A DNA stretch of 64,000 bases from Deltaproteobacteria bacterium (GTDB lineage: Bacteria; Myxococcota_C; UBA6777): assembly GCA_006226375.1 (NCBI GenBank), contig SBHC01000041.1, forward strand, positions 1 to 64,000, in the 5' to 3' direction. Shown piece by piece: positions 44,550 to 53,081 of this stretch. The notes under the pieces are model-generated. The model saw only the letters and a list, made by a program, of their open reading frames with translations, was not told where the DNA came from and did not search any database. The position numbers were made by a program, and so were the translations under genes. Each line of letters starts with the position of its first letter. The stretch's first letter is position 1.

Positions 44550-46979
44550 ATGGTACCAGCCCCAAGCCTGCAGGAGGTTGAGCGCTCTGTCCAACGGCCG
44601 CTCTATCTTCGAAAGGTCCGGCTGGTTCCGTTCCCTGCTTCCAATCAGACTGGCGCAGCAGAGCCTCAGCAAGCTGTCTTGTTGCAGCATGGCACCACAG
44701 CCTTGCCTCCCAACTTGACGTCATGGCTTGACGACAAAGGGCTGAAGCTCCAGGTCTTTGACCTCTCTAAAAACAGCCAGAAGCAGTGCAAAAAGCTGGC
44801 AAGTTGGGCCAAGAAAGCTTCCAAACAAGAGCGACCAGGCTCCTTCTTGGTTGTGGACCTGATGGCCCTTGGCGCGCCGTCGCACGATGAGCCAACAAGC
44901 GCTGCCATTGAGCTTTCGACCCTGCGATTGCACGTTGCACAAGCGCTGCATCCACACCATGAGAACCTCCGCTGGTTGTCATGCACAGAGATGGGCGTAG
45001 CTTCGCTGGATGCGAACGCTGGAAACGAGCAGGACGCTTCGGAAGCCTCGTCGTATCCGCTCCTTGCAGGGGGAGCGACCTCAGGCTTTGTGAAAGGACT
45101 CGCCCGCGAATGGAATGTTCCTTGTCGTGTGGTTGATCTCTCCTCCGAAGACCTACCGGAGTCATGGCTGGAGCAAGAATGGCAAGACACCTCCGAGACG
45201 TTGGAAGTGTTTTACCACCAGGGACAACGTCACACAGCGCTTCTTCAAGAAGAACCTGCTGAAGACATCAACCCTCTTGCGAAGGTGCCCAAGCATCGAT
45301 TTGCTGCCCAAGAGAACCCACCTGTCCTGGTAATCACAGGCGGTGGAGCTGGGATTACGGCGCGAATCACCGAAGCTCTGGCTCGACACCTATCGTTTCG
45401 TGCCTTGATCTTGGGAAGAACGGAGTTGCCCGAAACATCCGATCTGCTGCCTGTGGAAGACAAGGCCAAAACGCGTCGGATGCTACGGGATCGTATGGCC
45501 CACGACATCTCTCCCAAAGAGCTTCAGGCTGCGTTCCAGCGCGCCGAGAAACAAGTTCGGCTGCACCAACAGCTCAAAACCTATGAGCGTTTGGGCGTGG
45601 AGTGGTTGTACGTTCCCACCGACATGAACGACACAAGCTCTGTTCGCGCCGCAGTCGAGAAGGCCCTGCAAAAGTGGGGTCAGGTGGACGCCGTGATTCA
45701 TGGTGCAGGCATTGACCAGAGCCGTGACCTCGCGAACAAAACACCTGACGAACTGCAGCAGGTGATGAGCGTCAAGCTGCAAGGGCTGGCTCACCTACAA
45801 GCTGCTCTGGCAGACCAACCCGTCCAAACCTGGATGGCGTTTGGCTCTGTGTCGGCCCGCTTCGGAAACGAAGGACAGGTCGATTACGCAGCAGCCAACG
45901 AAGCCATGGCTCGATGGATGCTGGGCAGCCCGCTGTTTTCGGAGTCGCTCATCATCGACTACACAGCCTGGGATGACACCGGGATGGCAGCCTCCCTGGC
46001 CACGTTCATGAAAGAACGCGGCGTGGATATGCTTCCGGCCGATACAACATCGCAACATACAGCAGGTTTGTGGCTGGCTGGAGGACAGGGAGAGTGGGTC
46101 TACTCAGGCCGCCTTCCCACCCCAGAAGACGCCAACAACCCGCTGGGTCGCGTACAATTCCGCGTACCTGGACGAGAGGTTGAATACGCCAAGGAGCTGT
46201 ACACCGGTCGCGATGTGTATCTCCAAGACCACCGGATGGGTGACACCGAGATACAACCGGGCGTTGTGTCCCTTGCCTGGATGCAGCGCTGCGCTGAGGA
46301 GTTAACCTTCCAACAGCCCTGCTCGTTGTTGCGTGACATCTCCTTTGGGAAGGCAGTCAAGCTGTTCCCCAACCGACCGATCTTGATGGAGAGCACCGCT
46401 CACCGTGTCCAACCGGATGTGATTCAGGCAGGGATTGCTTCCCAGCGCCAACGTCGCGGCTTAACTGAACACATTCATCATGCGACAGCGACGTTTGTGC
46501 TTTCGGACAACGCCTCTTCCGAGAAGGAGCTTCCAACCTTCTCTCTGAAACCGTCTTCCAAGTCGGCGATGGATCTGTCTTCGGTGTACGAGACCTTCTT
46601 CCACGGCCCAACCTGGCAGGTGCTGTCCCAAGGCTGGCTCAACGAGAACGAGATCCTGGTGCAGCTTCCCAACGACACGACAGCGCTCGGTCAGGGACTC
46701 CCTGGCGCCCAACGTCCACGGGCTGTTGGAATGGAGCTGCTGCTTCAAGGGGCTGGGCTTTGGGCTCTTCGCCAACGCAGCGATTATGTGCTTCCGTTTG
46801 CCATTCAGTCACTCCACATCAAGGTAGAACCGACCCTGGAAGAACCACTTCAGGCTCGTGTCCGCTTTGTCCGACAAGACAAGGACGTTCTCTACTTTGA
46901 CGGCATTCTCCAGAGCACGAAGGAGACCCTGCTTGTGGTCCAAGACCTCGCGATGCGCGTGTTCCCCATGCCTCGGTAA
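44550..46979 (+). CDS. Type I polyketide synthase partner, KR-DH
   Basis: The 809-residue protein has an N-terminal region of about 250 residues resembling the structural half of a KR. A ketoreductase core follows (VITGGGAGITARITEAL; FGSVSARFGNEGQVDYAAANEAM with catalytic Ser and Tyr). The C-terminal hot-dog dehydratase region (about 545-800) includes YLQDHRMGDTEIQPGV, the DHxxxGxxxxPG active-site pattern. With the upstream KS-AT-ACP it would complete reduction and dehydration cycles in trans. It lacks an enoyl reductase; the FabI-like protein encoded two genes on may fill that role. The start lies two bases after the preceding stop. Confidence 0.9.
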   Translation: MVPAPSLQEVERSVQRPLYLRKVRLVPFPASNQTGAAEPQQAVLLQHGTTALPPNLTSWLDDKGLKLQVFDLSKNSQKQCKKLASWAKKASKQERPGSFLVVDLMALGAPSHDEPTSAAIELSTLRLHVAQALHPHHENLRWLSCTEMGVASLDANAGNEQDASEASSYPLLAGGATSGFVKGLAREWNVPCRVVDLSSEDLPESWLEQEWQDTSETLEVFYHQGQRHTALLQEEPAEDINPLAKVPKHRFAAQENPPVLVITGGGAGITARITEALARHLSFRALILGRTELPETSDLLPVEDKAKTRRMLRDRMAHDISPKELQAAFQRAEKQVRLHQQLKTYERLGVEWLYVPTDMNDTSSVRAAVEKALQKWGQVDAVIHGAGIDQSRDLANKTPDELQQVMSVKLQGLAHLQAALADQPVQTWMAFGSVSARFGNEGQVDYAAANEAMARWMLGSPLFSESLIIDYTAWDDTGMAASLATFMKERGVDMLPADTTSQHTAGLWLAGGQGEWVYSGRLPTPEDANNPLGRVQFRVPGREVEYAKELYTGRDVYLQDHRMGDTEIQPGVVSLAWMQRCAEELTFQQPCSLLRDISFGKAVKLFPNRPILMESTAHRVQPDVIQAGIASQRQRRGLTEHIHHATATFVLSDNASSEKELPTFSLKPSSKSAMDLSSVYETFFHGPTWQVLSQGWLNENEILVQLPNDTTALGQGLPGAQRPRAVGMELLLQGAGLWALRQRSDYVLPFAIQSLHIKVEPTLEEPLQARVRFVRQDKDVLYFDGILQSTKETLLVVQDLAMRVFPMPR

Positions 46980-46993
46980 CTCAGGAGTCGGGG

Positions 46994-47407
46994 ATGGTAT
47001 CCTTCTACGAGCAAGTCTATGCAGTTGTCCGAAAGATACCCCCAGGGAAGGTGACAAGCTACGGCCGCGTCGCGCAAATGCTGTGGGCTCCACAAGCAGC
47101 AAGGGCCGTGGGCTACGCGCTCCGAAACCTGCGCAACCTCCAGCACAACCCAGCGTACAGAGACGTTCCCTGGCAGCGTGTGGTGAGCAGCACAGGCGTC
47201 ATTCGCGTCGCCTCGCCAGGAGACAAAGATCCGCTTCAGGTGGAGTTGTTGCGTGATGAAGGAGTCAAGGTGAAGGCTCCCGACTTCAAGGTGGACATGA
47301 AGCGTTTTTTGTGGGAAGGCCTCGATCCAGACGAGATTGGCGAGTTGTTGGAAGAGTTAGAAGAACGCTTTTCAGAGGAACACATTCAGGAGGAACACAC
47401 AGAATGA
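46994..47407 (+). CDS. Alkyltransferase-like protein (ATL), DNA-repair MGMT homologue without the active Cys
   Basis: The 137-residue protein has the MGMT DNA-binding domain: FYEQVYAVVRKIPPGKVTSYGRVAQML, quoted in parts (IPPGKVTSYGRVAQ), then ARAVGYALRN and VPWQRVVSSTG. In true methyltransferases the last motif is PCHRV; here Trp and Gln replace Cys and His, the hallmark of Atl1/eAtl proteins that bind O6-alkylguanine and flag it for nucleotide excision repair. A C-terminal acidic tail of about 35 residues (DEIGELLEELEERFSEE) is extra. It sits inside the PKS operon, and its stop overlaps the fabI start, so co-expression is likely though a functional link is not obvious. Confidence 0.88.
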   Translation: MVSFYEQVYAVVRKIPPGKVTSYGRVAQMLWAPQAARAVGYALRNLRNLQHNPAYRDVPWQRVVSSTGVIRVASPGDKDPLQVELLRDEGVKVKAPDFKVDMKRFLWEGLDPDEIGELLEELEERFSEEHIQEEHTE

Positions 47408-48177
47408 TATCGTTGGCAGGCAAGCGAATCCTTGTCTTGGGTGTTGCAAGCGCAGAGAGCATCGCCTGGGCGACAGCCCAAGGTCTCGCACACTGTGGCG
47501 CAGAAGTTCATATCTCGTACCAGCAACGGTTCCGTAGCCGTGTGATGCAGCTCCTCCATGAAGTTCCAGGACTCATCGCTGGAGCCCATCGCTGCGACGT
47601 CACCAACGACGCCGAGATACAACAAATGTTTCAGGCCATCGGCGGCCCGTTGCACTCCTTAATTCACGGGGTGGGCTACGCTCCCCCCGAGACGTTTGGA
47701 AAGCCCATTTATGAGGTCACACCCGAAGAGTTCAGTCAGGCTGCGTTGATCAGCGCCCACTCGCTGCTTCGTGTGACTCGCTTTGCCCTGCCCTTCCTGG
47801 TTGCAGGAAGCTCCATCACCACGCTCACCTATCTGGGTGGTCAGCGTGTGGTCCCAGGTTACCGGATGATGGGCATTGCGAAAGCCGCGCTGGAAGCGAC
47901 AGTCCGTGAGCTTGCTGTGGACGTTGGGCACCATGGAGTTCGGGTCAACGCGGTATCGGCAGGTCCTGTGGCGACCTTGTCTGCGATGGCGCTCCCCAGC
48001 TTCAGTACGATGCTGGAGCAATACCCGAGGATTTCCCCCCTCCACGCTCCCATCACCACCCACGACGTGGCCAAGATGTGCGCCTTCCTCTGCTCCGACC
48101 TCTCCGACAAAGTCACCGGTCAAGTCTTGTTTGTCGACGCTGGCTACTCTGCGTTGGGAGCCTACCCACCGGCCTGA
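47404..48177 (+). CDS. fabI: Enoyl-ACP reductase, FabI type
   Basis: The 257-residue SDR protein has the FabI nucleotide-binding start GKRILVLGVASAESIAWATA and the divergent YxxxxxxK catalytic pair in PGYRMMGIAKAALEA (Tyr-x6-Lys), followed by VRVNAVSAGPVATLSA and GQVLFVDAGYSALG. The reaction is NAD(P)H-dependent reduction of 2-enoyl-ACP. The ATG overlaps the ATL stop (ATGA), and AGGAGG is nine bases upstream. As last gene of the PKS operon it may be the trans-acting enoyl reductase of the synthase, or a second housekeeping FabI. Confidence 0.9.
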   Translation: MISLAGKRILVLGVASAESIAWATAQGLAHCGAEVHISYQQRFRSRVMQLLHEVPGLIAGAHRCDVTNDAEIQQMFQAIGGPLHSLIHGVGYAPPETFGKPIYEVTPEEFSQAALISAHSLLRVTRFALPFLVAGSSITTLTYLGGQRVVPGYRMMGIAKAALEATVRELAVDVGHHGVRVNAVSAGPVATLSAMALPSFSTMLEQYPRISPLHAPITTHDVAKMCAFLCSDLSDKVTGQVLFVDAGYSALGAYPPA

Positions 48178-48186
48178 TCTTCTTCT

Positions 48187-48525
48187 CTACAAGTACGGGC
48201 AATGTTTGCTGGCCCGGCTTGCGTACTGCACAAAGTAGACTTTGAGCTTGGCCCGGCTTGCATACTTCACCCACTTGATCTTGACATCGGCCCGGCTTGC
48301 ATACTTCACCTCGAACCACTTGCCGCTTTTCTTTCCTTTCGCTCGGCTTGCATACTTCACCATGTACACTTTGCAATTCGCCCGACTCGCGTACTTCACA
48401 CGGTAGGCTGTTACATCAGCGCGGCTTTTGTACTTCACGTAGTACACTTTGGTTGCAGAAGCTTCTTGAGGCACCATCATGAGAGCGCCAGCAGCGAACG
48501 CCAACGCAAGAATCCAACTTTTCAT
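48187..48525 (-). CDS. Secreted repeat protein, possible DUF6150 septoil-knot family
   Basis: The 112-residue protein has a signal peptide ending ASA-T near residue 24. The mature part is six near-identical units of about 13 residues centred on VKYxSRA: YVKYKSRADV, RVKYASRANC, MVKYASRAKG, EVKYASRADV, WVKYASRAKL and FVQYASRAS. I recall this VxYxSxAD repeat from the DUF6150/septoil family predicted to form a 7_1 knot; that family assignment is tentative. AAAGGA lies before the ATG at 48525; the frame is open further upstream without support. It converges on fabI with a nine-base gap. Confidence 0.72.
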   Translation of the reverse strand: MKSWILALAFAAGALMMVPQEASATKVYYVKYKSRADVTAYRVKYASRANCKVYMVKYASRAKGKKSGKWFEVKYASRADVKIKWVKYASRAKLKVYFVQYASRASKHCPYL

Positions 48526-48745
48526 AGGGCTCTTCCTTTCGTAAAAAAATGGGCAACAGGAGATGTTGCAAATCGACGCGACATCAACATGATAAGAGCA
48601 TAGACTCCCCTCAATGGGTGTGCTAAAAACGTTGCAAATTCCAACGAAGCCATGAGATACCATGGTCACACAAGTAGGGGGGTTCTGCTACAAGGTTGGA
48701 ACCCTTCGTTATGGTTGTCAAGCAAGACGGAAAGAGGTTGTACGT

Positions 48746-50116
48746 ATGTGGGAGAAAGAAGCCTGTCAAAAAGCCTATGAAGAGAACCGTGAACGTTTTT
48801 TCCACGAATGGAAAGAGTTCTTGCGGTTCCCAAGCATCAGCGCAGATCCAGCCTACGACAAGGATTGCCAAGACTGCGCCGGCTGGTTGGTCAACCACCT
48901 CACTGGCATAGGCATGACCGCAGAACTCCTCTCCACTACGGGCAAGCCTCTTGTTTACGCAGAGTACAAAGGCAAGCCGGATCACCCTACGGTGTTGTAC
49001 TACGGCCACTACGATGTCCAACCCGTCGATCCTCTGGACCTTTGGGACAGCAAGCCCTTTGATCCTGAAGTCCGAGGAGAGCGTCTCTATGCCCGCGGAG
49101 CCCAGGACAACAAAGGCCAAACCATGTACGTGATCAAGGCCCTGGAAACCTTGATCCAGCACGACGCGTTGAACTGCACCGTTCGTTTGTTCTTGGAAGG
49201 CGAAGAAGAAACCGGAAGCTATGGAATCACCGCAGCGATCGACGAGCTACACCAAAGCGGCAAGCTCGTGGGCGATGTCCTGATGGTTTGCGACACAGGC
49301 GCCGTAGCAGCCGGCGTCTCCACCATTACGATGGGACTTCGCGGCATTGTGTACTTGCAAGCCACACTCGACGGCATCAGCCATGACCTCCACTCCGGAA
49401 GCCACGGCGGAATGGTGAAAAACCCCGCAACCGAGCTGGCTCGCTTGGTCGCCACGCTCCACGATGAGAACGGTAAAATTGCGGTCAAAGACTTTTACGA
49501 GGGTGTAGGCGAGATCGCCGAAGCCGACCGAAAGCTGGCCAACGCCGCTCCCTTTAACAACGACGAGTACGCCTCCCAAATTGGCGTCGCGCCTGTCGGC
49601 GGAGAGTCAGACTTCACCCCTGTTGAGCGCAAAGGATTCCGCCCGACGGTTGAAGTCAACGGATTCCACTCTGGCTACGGTGGTCCGGGCTCCAAAACCA
49701 TCATCCCAGACTCCGCTTTTGTGAAGATTTCCTCTCGCCTTGTGGGACAGCAGGACCCGCAAAAGAGTCTGGATCGTATAGAGGCGCACCTGAAGGCTCA
49801 CGCGCCAGAAGGCTTGAACCTCACGATTTCCGGCAAAGGTGTCGGTGGACCCGCGCTGATGTTAAGCTCGGAGTCCGAGTTGATTCAGAAGGCGGATGAT
49901 GTCCTCCAAAACCTGTCGGGCCAACCCACCGTGTTTTCCTGGGAAGGTGGCTCCATTCCTGTGGTGTCCAGCCTTGCCCGCGTCTCTGGCGCAGAGCCCC
50001 TGTTGGTTGGATTCGGCTTGGATGAAGACCGCATCCACGCGCCGAATGAGTCGTTCTCACTCAAACAATTCGAGTTGGGCTTTCTCTACGCCACCATGAT
50101 GCTGTCTCGCTTCTAA
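48746..50116 (+). CDS. M20-family metallopeptidase (dipeptidase)
   Basis: The product from ATG 48746 is 456 residues, with AAAGAGG eight bases upstream. Metal-site motifs of the M20 family are present: YYGHYDVQPVDP (first His), RGAQDNKGQ (bridging Asp), FLEGEEETGS (catalytic and metal Glu), and the lid-domain segment LDGISHDLHSGSHGG. The C-terminal part includes PNESFSLKQFELG. Closest in style to the CNDP/carboxypeptidase-G2-like dipeptidases that hydrolyse dipeptides or N-acyl amino acids. No signal peptide, so it is cytoplasmic. It is a stand-alone gene. Confidence 0.9.
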   Translation: MWEKEACQKAYEENRERFFHEWKEFLRFPSISADPAYDKDCQDCAGWLVNHLTGIGMTAELLSTTGKPLVYAEYKGKPDHPTVLYYGHYDVQPVDPLDLWDSKPFDPEVRGERLYARGAQDNKGQTMYVIKALETLIQHDALNCTVRLFLEGEEETGSYGITAAIDELHQSGKLVGDVLMVCDTGAVAAGVSTITMGLRGIVYLQATLDGISHDLHSGSHGGMVKNPATELARLVATLHDENGKIAVKDFYEGVGEIAEADRKLANAAPFNNDEYASQIGVAPVGGESDFTPVERKGFRPTVEVNGFHSGYGGPGSKTIIPDSAFVKISSRLVGQQDPQKSLDRIEAHLKAHAPEGLNLTISGKGVGGPALMLSSESELIQKADDVLQNLSGQPTVFSWEGGSIPVVSSLARVSGAEPLLVGFGLDEDRIHAPNESFSLKQFELGFLYATMMLSRF

Positions 50117-50240
50117 GCACTTCGGCTTGTGGAACCTCTGTAGAAAACATACCGACCCTTAACCACGGGCAGCAGCGAACTATCGAACGATGAGCGACTT
50201 GTCCTTGCCTTGCTGCCCCCACGTTTTGGTGGAAGAAACC

Positions 50241-52994
50241 ATGATTGCTTTGCACCTACAGTCCAACACCGCTTCACCGAGTTCTTCCCGCTGGTCCGTA
50301 CTGTACCGACGTGTACTCCCCTGGCTAGGTGTGGTTGTCCTTCTCTCCTGGTTATCCACAGGCTGCTCGGGCAATGTCCAGATCATCACAGGATGTGAGA
50401 ACTGTCCGGAACGTTGCCTCAGCAAAGATGGAAAAAGTGGTCAATGTGTTTCTTGTCTCGTGGACACGCACTGCCAGACAGACTCCAGCCCCACCAAGAA
50501 GTGCAACCAGGACAACAAGTGCGTTTGTGGGACCAACCAGGATTGCTCACAAGGCCTCATTTGCGCAGGCTCTCAGGGCTGTGTGTCGTGTCTCAAAGAC
50601 TCAGATTGCACCAGCAGCGATCGGCCGGTTTGCACCCTCGACAACAAATGCGTTCCATGCAAGCCCAACGACACACAAGAGTGCCTTCCCAACGCAGGCG
50701 GATTCTGTGAGCCTGGCATACAAACGTGCAAGAACAACTCGACCTGGGGGCCTTGCGAAAACGCGAAGTCTTGCCAGACCGGAGAACGTTGCGAGGACAA
50801 GAAGTGCGTCTCCAATTGCAAAGACGAATGCAAAGAAGGCAACAAGACCTGCACTACAGACGACGAGACCGTGCCAGGGAAGTACAAAGCCTGCGTTCGT
50901 GACAGCGAAGGTTGCCTGGTGGAAGACACCCAAACCACCGACTGCCCCGCAGGTCAGATCTGTAGCACCGGTCAGTGCATCCCCTACAAGTGCCCACCTG
51001 CACCCTGCCAGCTGAACAAAACCCGCTGCTTCGACGACGATAACTTTCAAAAGTGCGTGCGTGACAGCAAAGGTTGTCCTGTGTGGGGAGCCAAGACCAA
51101 ATGCGCCACCAACCAAAAGTGTCGTAACTCCACGAACACATGCACGCTCTGTGAACCCGGCGACAAAGCTGCGTGCTACACAGGCGACGCCAAAACCCGC
51201 GGCAAAGGCATCTGCAAAGATGGTGTTCGGACCTGCAACACCAACGGAACAGCCTACAGCGCATGTACAGGGGAAGTGAAACCCAAGAAAGAAGAGTGCA
51301 ACGGCGTAGACGACGACTGCAACGGCACACCCGACGAAGGCTGCGACTGCATCAACGGCAAAACCCGCAGCTGCTACACTGGGAAAACCGGATGCAAGGC
51401 CCTCAGCAACGGGAACTACAACTGTACAGGAACCTGTTCCCCTGGCGTGCAAACTTGCACCCTAGGAAAATGGGGCGCGTGCAAAGGCGAGGTCCAACCT
51501 GTCACCAAGGAAGCCTGTGATGGGAAGGACGACAACTGCGACGGAACTCCTGACGACGGCTGCCAATGCACTCCCAAAGACACACAAGCCTGTGGTACCG
51601 ATGAAGGCGAATGCAAAAAGGGAACCCAAACCTGCGACAACAGCGGGAAGTGGGGAGCTTGCCAAGGAGAGATCAAGGCCAAAGCTGAGACTTGCAACGG
51701 CAAAGACGACAACTGCGACGGCAAAGTCGACGAGACCTTCCAAGGCCTCGGCGACACCTGCAAAGTCGGCAAAGGGGAATGCGAAGCAACTGGCAAGAAG
51801 ATCTGCAACCAGGCGGGCGATGCTGTAGTTTGCGACGCGCAGGCTGGCACCCCAGGCACCGAGATCTGCGATGGCAAAGACAACAACTGCGACGGCAACA
51901 TCGATGAACCTTTCGTTCAGAAAGACCTCGGCAAAGACTGCACCCTCGGCAAAGGAGAGTGCGTCGCCAAGGGCAAGTGGGTCTGCAACACCACACAAGA
52001 CGGCGTAACTTGCAACGCCACTCCAGGGCAACCCGGCACAGAAACCTGCAACGGCAAAGACGACAACTGCGACGGCTCCGTCGATGAAGGCACAGAGCGC
52101 GACTGCTACACAGGAACCCCGACAACCACAGCCGGTGTGGGAACCTGCAAGAAAGGCAAAGAGCAGTGCGTCAACGGAAGCTACTCCGGCACTTGTGTTG
52201 GAGAGGTCAAGCCTGTTCAAGAGGTTTGCAACAACCAGAAAGATGACGACTGTGACGGCTCCGTCGATGAACAAGACGGCCGCGCGCTCCGATTTGCCGG
52301 CAACTACGACCGCGTTGAGATCCCCCACAACATGGCCTACGACGTTGGCGCTGGCGCAAGCTTCACCATCGAGATGTGGTTTACTTTTGACAAGCTGGGA
52401 ACCCGAAAGATCGCGTTGTTGCTCAACAACCACAGAACCAACACCAACTACGGATTCCACATTAAGATCCAGGTGGATTCGTCCAAAACAGCTCCGCAGT
52501 GTGCGCTGGTTTGGTGGAACGGCGGAACAGGGCAACAGATCTTGTTTGGCGATTGCCTTGCAGCGCAATGGACACACATTGCGATGGTCTTCGACAAATC
52601 GACCAACAAGCTTCGCTTCTACAAAGACGGGCAAGTGATCTACGACCAGGATCCTGGTCGCTTCAACATTGCCTACAACAGCCAGGATCCTCTCCCCCTT
52701 GTCTTTGGCTCCGAAACGGGACAAGCATCGCAAGGCGACCCCTCCCTTCGTGGGCAGGTAGCGTCGGTGCGGTTCTCCAACAACGCTCGCTACACCCAAA
52801 CAGGCCAGCAGCGTTTCACGCCTCCTTGTACATTCCAAGCCGACGCCAACACAGTGGGCCTCTGGAACCTCGATGATGGCGGGGGAACCGCAGTTAAAGA
52901 CCTCTCGACTCAAAAGAACGACGGCACGATTGTCGGCCCCACCTGGACCACCGGTCGTACTTGCAACCAAGCAACTGCCGGTGGCTGCAAGTAA
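50241..52994 (+). CDS. Large Cys-rich lipoprotein with MopE-like repeats and LamG domain
   Basis: From ATG 50241 (GGAAG upstream) the product is 917 residues; an upstream ATG at 50190 has no ribosome-binding site. A lipobox LSTGC (Cys42) predicts membrane anchoring. Residues about 50-340 are Cys-rich Dickkopf-like units (CSQGLICAGSQGCVSC, CSTGQCIPYKC-like). Six copies of the MopE-type motif follow, e.g. CNGVDDDCNGTPDEGC, CDGKDDNCDGTPDDGC, CNGKDDNCDGSVDEG, predicted to bind Ca or Cu. The last ~240 residues form a LamG/concanavalin-like domain (YDVGAGASFTIEMWFTFDKL and WTHIAMVFDKSTNKLRFYKDG, quoted in part as FTIEMWF, WTHIAMVF). Surface-exposed adhesive or metal-binding role is inferred. Confidence 0.88.
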   Translation: MIALHLQSNTASPSSSRWSVLYRRVLPWLGVVVLLSWLSTGCSGNVQIITGCENCPERCLSKDGKSGQCVSCLVDTHCQTDSSPTKKCNQDNKCVCGTNQDCSQGLICAGSQGCVSCLKDSDCTSSDRPVCTLDNKCVPCKPNDTQECLPNAGGFCEPGIQTCKNNSTWGPCENAKSCQTGERCEDKKCVSNCKDECKEGNKTCTTDDETVPGKYKACVRDSEGCLVEDTQTTDCPAGQICSTGQCIPYKCPPAPCQLNKTRCFDDDNFQKCVRDSKGCPVWGAKTKCATNQKCRNSTNTCTLCEPGDKAACYTGDAKTRGKGICKDGVRTCNTNGTAYSACTGEVKPKKEECNGVDDDCNGTPDEGCDCINGKTRSCYTGKTGCKALSNGNYNCTGTCSPGVQTCTLGKWGACKGEVQPVTKEACDGKDDNCDGTPDDGCQCTPKDTQACGTDEGECKKGTQTCDNSGKWGACQGEIKAKAETCNGKDDNCDGKVDETFQGLGDTCKVGKGECEATGKKICNQAGDAVVCDAQAGTPGTEICDGKDNNCDGNIDEPFVQKDLGKDCTLGKGECVAKGKWVCNTTQDGVTCNATPGQPGTETCNGKDDNCDGSVDEGTERDCYTGTPTTTAGVGTCKKGKEQCVNGSYSGTCVGEVKPVQEVCNNQKDDDCDGSVDEQDGRALRFAGNYDRVEIPHNMAYDVGAGASFTIEMWFTFDKLGTRKIALLLNNHRTNTNYGFHIKIQVDSSKTAPQCALVWWNGGTGQQILFGDCLAAQWTHIAMVFDKSTNKLRFYKDGQVIYDQDPGRFNIAYNSQDPLPLVFGSETGQASQGDPSLRGQVASVRFSNNARYTQTGQQRFTPPCTFQADANTVGLWNLDDGGGTAVKDLSTQKNDGTIVGPTWTTGRTCNQATAGGCK

Positions 52995-53081
52995 CAAAGA
53001 ACCAGTCCTTCCTGCCCCATCGTCTTTGTTGCACCCTTTCCAATCCCACAATCTTCCAACCCCAACAGGAGTTGTTTCTCT

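Noticed and set aside
42376..44724. A 782-codon open frame antisense to the PKS gene
   Set aside because: Cys/Arg-rich nonsense-like product opposite the repetitive linker and ACP; no domain.
46994..47407. Active O6-methylguanine-DNA methyltransferase
   Set aside because: The alkyl-accepting Cys is replaced by Trp, so it is called an alkyltransferase-like protein.
51462..53051. A 529-codon open frame antisense to the MopE-like lipoprotein
   Set aside because: Mirror of the repetitive Cys/Asp codons; no ribosome-binding site or domain.
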